DNA of 11,376 nt, from the NCBI GenBank assembly GCA_902489925.1, contig CABUBX010000067.1, forward strand, positions 1 through 11,376, given 5' to 3'. This DNA is from an uncultured Lachnospiraceae bacterium. GTDB lineage: Bacteria > Bacillota > Clostridia > Lachnospirales > Lachnospiraceae. A program made the position numbers and the translations under genes. Numbering within the stretch: position 1 is the stretch's first letter; the number at the start of each line of letters is the position of its first letter. The notes under the pieces were generated by a model. It was not told the origin of the DNA. It did not search any database and saw only the letters and a list, made by a program, of their open reading frames with translations. Positions 6,323 to 11,376 of the stretch are shown here, piece after piece.

Positions 6323-8767
6323 ATGGCAGAGCGCATATATTTGAATAACGGATGGAAATTTCAGGAAGTCTTTGAGACGGCAATGACAGAAAGCGGCTTT
6401 GATACATCAAAAATGCAGGAGGTTCGAATACCTCATACAGTAAAGGAAACACCGCTGCATTATTTTGATGAGCATGTGTATCAGATGGTGAGCGGATACA
6501 GGAAGATGCTGTTTATTCCAAAGGAATGGCACGAAAAGACGCTGCTGCTTACGCTTGACGGGGCAGCGCACAGCAGTGAGGTATTTGTCAATGGTATTAA
6601 AGCGGGAGAACATCACTGCGGGTATACGGCTTATACAGTAGATATAACGCCTTATGTTGTTTTTGGAGAGGAAAATGTGCTGGCTATAAAGGTTGACAGC
6701 AGGGAGAGTCAGAATATTCCGCCTTTTGGTTATGTGATAGATTATATGACTTATGGCGGCATTTATCGGGATGTTTATTTGGATGTCAAGCCGGGGACGT
6801 ATATGGAGGATGTATTTGTATATACAAAGCAGGCAGAGTTATATAAAGACGAAAATGAACAGCTGTGCTGCAAAAAATCTAGGGTGATTTCGGAGATAAG
6901 CCTTCAAAAGCTCTCAGAACCGGTGCTGCTTCGTCAATGGGTGCGCAAAAGAGGCGCCGTGTATCAAATGCTTGGTGAGCAGTTAGTCCAAAAATCAAAA
7001 AATGAAAACTCATCTGCCCATACAAAGCTTGTATTTTGGACAGGCGATGTGACACTTTGGGATATAGAGCAGCCATGTTTATATGATATAAAAACAGAGT
7101 TGTGGATAGGAAAAGATAAAGTCGATGAAAAGGTTGTGACCTACGGGTATCGGAAAGCACGCTTTAAGAAAGACGGATTTTACTTAAATGGACGTAAGGT
7201 GAAAATACGAGGGTTAAACAGACATCAGAGCTATCCTTATGTCGGCTATGCGATGCCTGAAAGTATGCAAAAAATGGATGCGGATATTTTGAAATATGAG
7301 CTTGGCCTGAATGCAGTGCGCACCTCACACTATCCGCAATCGCAGTATTTTGTAGACCGCTGTGATGAAGTGGGTCTGCTTGTATTTACAGAGCTTCCGG
7401 GATGGCAGTATATCGGTGATAAGGCGTGGAAACGGCAGGCCGTAGAAAATGTCAGGGATATGGTACTTCAATACAGAAATCATGCGTCTGTCATTTTGTG
7501 GGGTACCCGTATAAATGAATCGGCCGATGACGATGCCTTTTATCAGGCGACAAACGAGGAAGCAAGTAAGCTGGATAAAACAAGACAGACCGGAGGGGTT
7601 CGCTGTTTTAAAAAGAGCCATTTGTTGGAGGATGTATATACGTACAATGATTTTATTCACAGCGGCTTTAACAAAGGGTGTGAAGCAAAAAAGGATGTGA
7701 CTTCGGACGGGGAAAAAGCCTATATGGTGACGGAATATATGGGGCATATGTACCCGACAAAAGCCTTTGACTGGGAGGAACACCGGCTTGAACAGGCCAT
7801 CCGTCATGCCAATGTACTTGATGCAGTGGCGCAGGGCGAAGACATTGCGGGAAGCTTTGGCTGGTGTATGTTTGATTATAATACGCATAAAGACTTTGGA
7901 AGCGGGGACAGAATATGCTATCACGGTGTGATGGATATGTTCCGAAATCCTAAGATGGCGGCCTATGTGTATGCCTCCTGGCAGGAAAAAATCCCGGTGC
8001 TTCAGTTGAGCTCGTCAATGGATATCGGTGAGCATCCGGGCAGTAATCGGGGAAAAGTTTATATTTTTACAAATGCGGACAGTGTGCGTATGTATAAGAA
8101 TGATGAGTTTATTAAAGAATATACGTCTGAACATGCAAGTCATAAGCATCTAAAGCACAGTCCTCTGAAAATAGATGATTTTATCGGTAATCTTTTGGAA
8201 ACTCATGAGAAAATGCCGCACAGGCAGGCGGAGGATATTAAGGCTATTTTAAATAAGGTGGCTGAATACGGGCTGTCCCATCTGTCTAAGAGAGAGTATT
8301 TAAAAGCGCTGAAGCTTCTCATTATTTATCATATGAAAATTGATGATGCCATTGGCTTGTACAACAAATATATCGGAGACTGGGGCGGCAAATCGACAAT
8401 CTATCGTTTTGAAGCCATCAAAGACGGAAAGGTATGTGCGGCTGTGACAAAAGCACCGATGAAAAAGGTCGGCCTCTGTGCAAAAGCAAGTCATCTGCAT
8501 TTGATTGAAGGCAATAGCTATGATGTTGCGGCAGTTCGCATTAAAGCGGTTGATGAATACGAAAATGTGCTTCCGTATTATAATGAACCTGTGGTTTTTG
8601 AAACGACAGGCGAAATTGAAATTATAGGACCGCATGTGATGGCGCTTTCGGGCGGTATGGGCGGCGTCTATGTGAAAACAAAGGGCAGCACAGGCGAAGG
8701 CGTCTTGACGATAACAACCAACAAAGACGTTCGTGTTCAGTTGACATTTACAATAAATCAGGCATAA
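6323..8767 (+). CDS. Glycoside hydrolase family 2 protein (beta-galactosidase-like)
   Basis: An 814-residue cytoplasmic enzyme without a signal peptide. Domains: GH2 sugar-binding jelly roll (about 1-160, with VRIPHTVKETPLHYFDE and YGGIYRDVYL), an immunoglobulin-like domain (about 160-280), and a TIM barrel (about 285-555, with FYLNGRKVKIRGLNRHQ and NAVRTSHYP). The catalytic acid/base is E399 in WGTRINES and the likely nucleophile is E471 in TEYMGH. The usual beta-sandwich after the barrel is interrupted by a helical segment at about 605-690, and a final beta domain covers about 700-814. The NxK motif that binds the carboxylate in beta-glucuronidases is absent (CYHG at 532-535 in that place), so a glucuronidase is unlikely. 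Beta-galactosidase or a related exo-glycosidase is the best guess; exact substrate open. The start follows GGGGTGAG with a 9-nt gap. The next gene, a MelB-like symporter, begins 15 nt after the stop, pointing to uptake and intracellular cleavage of a glycoside. Confidence 0.9.
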   Translation: MAERIYLNNGWKFQEVFETAMTESGFDTSKMQEVRIPHTVKETPLHYFDEHVYQMVSGYRKMLFIPKEWHEKTLLLTLDGAAHSSEVFVNGIKAGEHHCGYTAYTVDITPYVVFGEENVLAIKVDSRESQNIPPFGYVIDYMTYGGIYRDVYLDVKPGTYMEDVFVYTKQAELYKDENEQLCCKKSRVISEISLQKLSEPVLLRQWVRKRGAVYQMLGEQLVQKSKNENSSAHTKLVFWTGDVTLWDIEQPCLYDIKTELWIGKDKVDEKVVTYGYRKARFKKDGFYLNGRKVKIRGLNRHQSYPYVGYAMPESMQKMDADILKYELGLNAVRTSHYPQSQYFVDRCDEVGLLVFTELPGWQYIGDKAWKRQAVENVRDMVLQYRNHASVILWGTRINESADDDAFYQATNEEASKLDKTRQTGGVRCFKKSHLLEDVYTYNDFIHSGFNKGCEAKKDVTSDGEKAYMVTEYMGHMYPTKAFDWEEHRLEQAIRHANVLDAVAQGEDIAGSFGWCMFDYNTHKDFGSGDRICYHGVMDMFRNPKMAAYVYASWQEKIPVLQLSSSMDIGEHPGSNRGKVYIFTNADSVRMYKNDEFIKEYTSEHASHKHLKHSPLKIDDFIGNLLETHEKMPHRQAEDIKAILNKVAEYGLSHLSKREYLKALKLLIIYHMKIDDAIGLYNKYIGDWGGKSTIYRFEAIKDGKVCAAVTKAPMKKVGLCAKASHLHLIEGNSYDVAAVRIKAVDEYENVLPYYNEPVVFETTGEIEIIGPHVMALSGGMGGVYVKTKGSTGEGVLTITTNKDVRVQLTFTINQA

Positions 8768-8782
8768 AAGGGGGAGTTATCA

Positions 8783-10150
8783 ATGAGCTTGACAGCAAAA
8801 GAAAAGTTTTCCTACGGCCTTGGGGCTGTGGGAAAGGACATGGTTTATATGTTGTCTTCCGGTTACATACTTTATTATTATCAGGATATTTTGGGCGTCA
8901 GCGCCATTGCCATGGGGATTATATTGATGGCAGCGCGTATCTTTGACGCATTTAATGACCCGATTATGGGTGTTATTGCCGCAAAGACAAAGACAAGGTG
9001 GGGAAAATTCCGCCCGTGGCTTTTGATTGGGACGATAACGAATGCGGTGATTTTATATTTCATGTTTTCAGCGCCGCCAGCATTAAACGGAAGCGGTTTA
9101 ATCGCTTATGCGGCAGTCACCTATATCCTCTGGGGTGTGACATATACGATGATGGACATCCCGTTTTGGTCTATGATACCGGCATTTACAGAGGGCGGAC
9201 AGGAAAGAGAACGTCTGACAACGCTGGCGCGCTCCTGTGCGGGAGTCGGCTCGGCGCTTATAACGATTGTAACAATCGTTGCGGTCACGGCGCTTGGCGG
9301 CGGCAATGAGCGTGCCGGTTTTGGAAAATTTGCATTGCTCGTTGCGGTGCTGTTTGTATTGTTTATTGGTTTTACCTGTATATCAATCAAGGAAAAATCA
9401 ACAGCCGATGTTGAGTCACCGTCTGTGCGGGACATGTTTAAGGCATTGCTTCAAAATGACCAGGCGATGACTGTTGTTGTCAGTATTGTGCTTATAAATT
9501 GTGCCCTTTATATTACATCAAACCTTTTAATTTATTTTTTCAAATATGATATTGCGGGGGATACATGGTATAACACATATACGCTGTTCAATACATTTGG
9601 CGGTGCGGTTCAGATTTTATCAATGATGATTTTTTTCCCGTTACTCCGCAAATTTTTAAGCACGATTCAGGTGTTTTATGTAAGCTTTATAATGGCTATA
9701 GGCGGCTACGGCATTTTATTTGTTTTAATGTGCGTGGGAATAAAATCTATGGCAGCCTTATTTATACCGGCATTTTTTGTTTTTGCCGCTTTTGGGATGC
9801 TGACGGTTTTGACAACTGTTTTTTTGGCTAATACGGTGGATTACGGTGAGCTGAAAAATCATCGGCGGGATGAAAGTGTCATATTTTCAATGCAGACCTT
9901 TGTTGTAAAGCTGGCTTCGGGCGTTGCGGCTTTGGCAGCCTCTATATGTCTTTCAATCAGTCATATCAGCGAAAATACAGAGCAGGCTGCGGCAGCTATC
10001 GGCAGTACTTCGGTGATGATTTTGCGGATGACGATGACGGTGCTGCCAATGCTTGGTATGCTTGCTGCGCTTATTGTGTTTAAAAGGAAATTTATTCTTA
10101 CCGAGGAAAAGGTAGAAGAAATTGCAAAGCAGCTGCAAAAGGAGAGGTAG
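8783..10150 (+). CDS. GPH-family (MelB-like) sugar:cation symporter
   Basis: A 455-residue integral membrane protein with about 12 hydrophobic segments and the glycoside-pentoside-hexuronide:cation symporter hallmarks: YGLGAVGKD near the N-terminus, ARIFDAFNDPIMG, TRWGKFRPW, YTMMDIPFWS and TVDYGELKNH. Compared by memory with MelB, the residues used for sugar and cation binding are all kept: D19, D55, D59, D125 (MelB D124), W129 (W128), R150 (R149) and K376 (K377). Cation-coupled uptake of a galactoside-type or similar glycoside is therefore plausible, although other GPH members keep part of this set. AAGGGGGAG lies 7 nt before the ATG. It is second in the operon with the GH2 enzyme and should deliver that enzyme's substrate. 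No convincing terminator follows; a new promoter begins 18 bp after the stop. Confidence 0.94.
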   Translation: MSLTAKEKFSYGLGAVGKDMVYMLSSGYILYYYQDILGVSAIAMGIILMAARIFDAFNDPIMGVIAAKTKTRWGKFRPWLLIGTITNAVILYFMFSAPPALNGSGLIAYAAVTYILWGVTYTMMDIPFWSMIPAFTEGGQERERLTTLARSCAGVGSALITIVTIVAVTALGGGNERAGFGKFALLVAVLFVLFIGFTCISIKEKSTADVESPSVRDMFKALLQNDQAMTVVVSIVLINCALYITSNLLIYFFKYDIAGDTWYNTYTLFNTFGGAVQILSMMIFFPLLRKFLSTIQVFYVSFIMAIGGYGILFVLMCVGIKSMAALFIPAFFVFAAFGMLTVLTTVFLANTVDYGELKNHRRDESVIFSMQTFVVKLASGVAALAASICLSISHISENTEQAAAAIGSTSVMILRMTMTVLPMLGMLAALIVFKRKFILTEEKVEEIAKQLQKER

Positions 10151-10168
10151 AAACAAGCTTTTTATCTC

Positions 10169-10197
10169 TTGCCATCTATTCTCTTAAATGCTATAAT
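10169..10197 (+). promoter_or_regulatory. Extended -10 promoter of the small membrane protein gene
   Basis: TTGCCA (10169-10174), a 17-bp spacer ending TGC, and a perfect TATAAT (10192-10197), giving an extended -10 element (TGnTATAAT). Start of transcription expected near 10204, about 30 nt before the start codon. This is among the strongest promoters in the window and suggests constitutive expression independent of the sugar operon. Confidence 0.75.
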
Positions 10198-10232
10198 GCC
10201 TAATGATTAAACAAAAGGAAGGAATATGAGCA

Positions 10233-10769
10233 ATGAAGAAGATATTTATCGGCTTGTTTTTTGTGTTGCTTGATTTTAATTTGCGTTATCCGACAGGAAC
10301 AGAAAATGTTTTTTATGTGATTGGCTTACTGCCGTCATTTATTGGCTGCTTTTTAATTGCGCTGGGACTCAAAGGGCTTTCCGAGCGTAACCGGTATTTT
10401 GCACTGGGACAAAAGGTAGCATGGGTGATGACTGCGGTGACTTTCATTAACTACGTACTGAATGCGACAAGTATGGCTTTTAGTGTGATGCAGATAGCGC
10501 TGTTTTTAAGTGTTGCTATTGTTATCGGTACAGTAGGGCTTCCGTTTATTATTATCAGAGGCGCCAAAGAAGAGGAAGTAAAGACAGGAACATTTTGGAA
10601 TACAAAACAGATGATGAAGTTTTGGACTTTCTATGCAGTTTTTGTAGTGCTGCAAAATGTTATGGTATTCGTTCCGGCGGCACAAGTATATATGCTTGTG
10701 ATGATTGGTACTTATGTGGCCGTGGGTGGTTTGCTTGTTGCCTTTGGAAAAGTGAAGAATATAGCGTAA
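10233..10769 (+). CDS. Small multi-pass membrane protein, function unknown
   Basis: A 178-residue hydrophobic protein with five or six likely membrane segments (roughly 2-15, 24-47, 61-78, 84-107, 129-147 and 150-171). The N-terminus, MKKIFIGLFFVLLDFNLRY followed by VIGLLPSFIGCFLIALGLKGLS, resembles a group of small uncharacterised membrane proteins found widely in clostridia; I know no function for them. A charged loop GAKEEEVKTG (110-119) separates the two halves. AAGGAAGG lies about 10 nt before the ATG. Another ATG at 10226 lies closer to the ribosome site but in a different frame that closes after 15 codons, so it is not the start. The gene has its own promoter and terminator and therefore appears monocistronic. 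No sign of truncation. Confidence 0.8.
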   Translation: MKKIFIGLFFVLLDFNLRYPTGTENVFYVIGLLPSFIGCFLIALGLKGLSERNRYFALGQKVAWVMTAVTFINYVLNATSMAFSVMQIALFLSVAIVIGTVGLPFIIIRGAKEEEVKTGTFWNTKQMMKFWTFYAVFVVLQNVMVFVPAAQVYMLVMIGTYVAVGGLLVAFGKVKNIA

Positions 10770-10791
10770 GGCCGTTTAGAGGACAAAGAAC

Positions 10792-10832
10792 CGGGGATTG
10801 TGTATTCATATGCATAAATCCCCGTTTTTTTT
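10792..10832 (+). terminator. Rho-independent terminator of the small membrane protein gene
   Basis: CGGGGATT (10792-10799) pairs with AATCCCCG (10817-10824), an 8-bp GC-rich stem with a 17-nt loop, followed directly by eight T residues (10825-10832). It lies 22 nt after the stop codon. Confidence 0.92.
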
Positions 10833-10858
10833 GTGTGCAGTATAAGGCCGGAGATAAC

Positions 10859-10886
10859 AAAAACCCGAAAGCATTTGCTTTCGGGT
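10859..10886 (-). terminator. Terminator of tRNA-Gly
   Basis: ACCCGAAAGC (10863-10872), loop ATTT, and GCTTTCGGGT (10877-10886) form a perfect 10-bp hairpin. On the minus strand it follows the tRNA 3' end by 9 nt and is itself followed by a short T-run. Confidence 0.85.
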
Positions 10887-10895
10887 AAAAAAAGA

Positions 10896-10967
10896 AGCGC
10901 GAGACGGGATTCGAACCCGCGACCCTCGCCTTGGCAAGGCGATACTCCACCACTGAGCCACTCGCGC
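10896..10967 (-). tRNA. tRNA-Gly(GCC)
   Basis: The minus strand folds into a complete 72-nt cloverleaf: acceptor stem GCGCGAG/CTCGCGC (7 perfect pairs), D arm GCTC...GAGT, anticodon stem TCGCC/GGCGA with loop TTGCCAA (anticodon GCC, reading GGC and GGU glycine codons), variable loop GGGTC, and T arm GCGGG-TTCGAAT-CCCGT. The discriminator base is T and no CCA is encoded, so CCA must be added after transcription. It is a single-tRNA unit with its own promoter and terminator. Confidence 0.97.
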
Positions 10968-11005
10968 ATATCTGATATTTTGTTGCTGTCCTTAAGACAT
11001 TTATT

Positions 11006-11034
11006 ACTATACACGATAAAGAATGTTTTGTCAA
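11006..11034 (-). promoter_or_regulatory. Promoter of tRNA-Gly
   Basis: Read on the minus strand: a perfect TTGACA (11034-11029), 17-bp spacer, TATAGT (11011-11006). The expected start near 11000 gives a leader of about 32 nt before the mature tRNA end at 10967. A strong near-consensus promoter, as expected for a stable RNA. Confidence 0.85.
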
Positions 11035-11134
11035 CAATAAATTTGAAAAATTTCAAAAAAATATATTTTTAACACAATAACAATAATTAAAGTGCTTCAT
11101 AAGATAAAAAAAGAGGAAATACGGCGGTGTTGAA
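11035..11134. other. AT-rich intergenic spacer between the tRNA promoter and the NlpC/P60 gene
   Basis: About 100 bp of strongly AT-rich sequence. It holds one perfect inverted repeat, TTGAAA-AA-TTTCAA (11043-11056), 8 bp behind the tRNA -35 box, possibly UP-element-like AT-rich DNA for the tRNA promoter. TAAGAT (11100-11105) could be a -10 box for the next gene, but I find no good -35 at the right distance. With the tRNA and the two terminators this accounts for the whole protein-free stretch 10770-11134. Confidence 0.4.
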
Positions 11135-11376
11135 ATGGCTTGGCAAAAGGAGGAGTTGCAGCAGAAGATTGTTTTGAAAATGATTTCGGTGAAAGGACGG
11201 CTAAGATATACTCAAGGGGTGCATAGGGAGGATATTGAGCATGGCTATGCGGATTGCTCATCACTTGTCCGCTGGGTATATAAGGAGGTAGCAGGCATTG
11301 ATATCGGAGAGGATACGGCAGTACAGATTGTAAGTGATTTTGGTTTTGCAAATAGTGCTGTATGTGTTACATATCA
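11135..11376 (+). CDS. NlpC/P60-family cysteine peptidase (3' partial)
   Basis: The first 80 codons of a gene that runs off the right edge. The protein starts MAWQKEELQQKIVLKM, then RYTQGVHREDIEHGYADCSSLVRWVYKEV. The segment YADCSSLVRWVYK with Cys41 is the catalytic-cysteine motif of NlpC/P60 peptidases, which cleave peptide bonds in peptidoglycan stems; the His and third catalytic residue would lie beyond the window. There is no signal peptide and the catalytic domain begins almost at the N-terminus, an arrangement met in phage-type or unconventionally exported wall hydrolases, so a house-keeping secreted hydrolase is less likely. Ribosome site GGCGGTG (11123-11129) with a 5-nt gap supports the ATG at 11135. 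The frame is open upstream only to a stop at 11105-11107. Family call good; role not determinable from the visible part. Confidence 0.75.
   Translation, partial: MAWQKEELQQKIVLKMISVKGRLRYTQGVHREDIEHGYADCSSLVRWVYKEVAGIDIGEDTAVQIVSDFGFANSAVCVTY

Noticed and set aside
6323..8767. Beta-glucuronidase assignment for the GH2 enzyme
   Set aside because: The NxK carboxylate-binding motif expected before the GxxxxxRxPK-like segment is replaced by CYH.
10226..10273. 15-codon frame starting at ATG 10226, overlapping the start of the small membrane protein gene
   Set aside because: The ATG is only about 3 nt from the ribosome site, too close for efficient initiation, and the product shows nothing recognisable.
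10896..10967. tRNA-Gly as the attachment site of an integrated element
   Set aside because: An element would normally abut the tRNA 3' end (left side), where only terminators and an ordinary membrane protein gene are found. No integrase or repeated tRNA 3' fragment is visible.
10660..11056. Two minus-strand reading frames of 114-125 codons
   Set aside because: They run through the tRNA-Gly gene, a terminator and the antisense of the membrane protein gene, so they are artefacts.
11097..11351. Minus-strand reading frame opposite the last gene
   Set aside because: The plus strand carries the NlpC/P60 DCSSLV motif and a ribosome site; the minus frame shows no domain.

Overview
The window looks like ordinary chromosome of a low-to-medium GC anaerobic Firmicute, most likely a Clostridia/Lachnospiraceae gut-type bacterium. 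That placement is inference, from the gene families, AGGAGG-like ribosome sites, consensus sigma-A promoters and a tRNA without an encoded CCA; no rRNA or other marker gene is present.

Layout. (1) Positions 2-241 hold the end of pheA (prephenate dehydratase, ACT domain). (2) A promoter at 267-295 starts a tight three-gene plus-strand operon: a DUF815-type AAA+ ATPase (325-1635), a Ppx/GppA-like protein with an HD domain (1648-3189) and polyphosphate kinase Ppk1 (3202-5346). (3) A large two-tier hairpin (5382-5449) serves as a shared terminator for ppk1 and for the convergent minus-strand gene at 5452-6108, a zinc-ribbon membrane protein with an Asn/Gln/Trp-rich linker. (4) From the divergent intergenic region (6109-6322), with a well-formed promoter on each strand, runs a glycoside-uptake pair: a cytoplasmic GH2 glycoside hydrolase (6323-8767) and a MelB-like GPH sugar:cation symporter (8783-10150). 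(5) A small multi-pass membrane protein (10233-10769) has its own near-consensus extended -10 promoter and a strong terminator. (6) A tRNA-Gly(GCC) lies on the minus strand (10896-10967) with its own promoter and terminator. (7) The window ends inside an NlpC/P60 cysteine peptidase gene (11135 to the edge).

How the genes work together. In the sugar pair, the transporter would bring in an intact glycoside and the signal-less GH2 enzyme would cleave it inside the cell. In the polyphosphate operon, Ppk1 has both catalytic histidines. Its Ppx-like partner has Gln where both key catalytic Glu residues of E. coli Ppx should be, yet keeps the main HD-domain metal ligands. It may therefore be a polyP/nucleotide sensor or an HD phosphohydrolase rather than an exopolyphosphatase. 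Together with an AAA+ ATPase of unknown function as first gene, this operon is the best candidate in the window for under-described biology.
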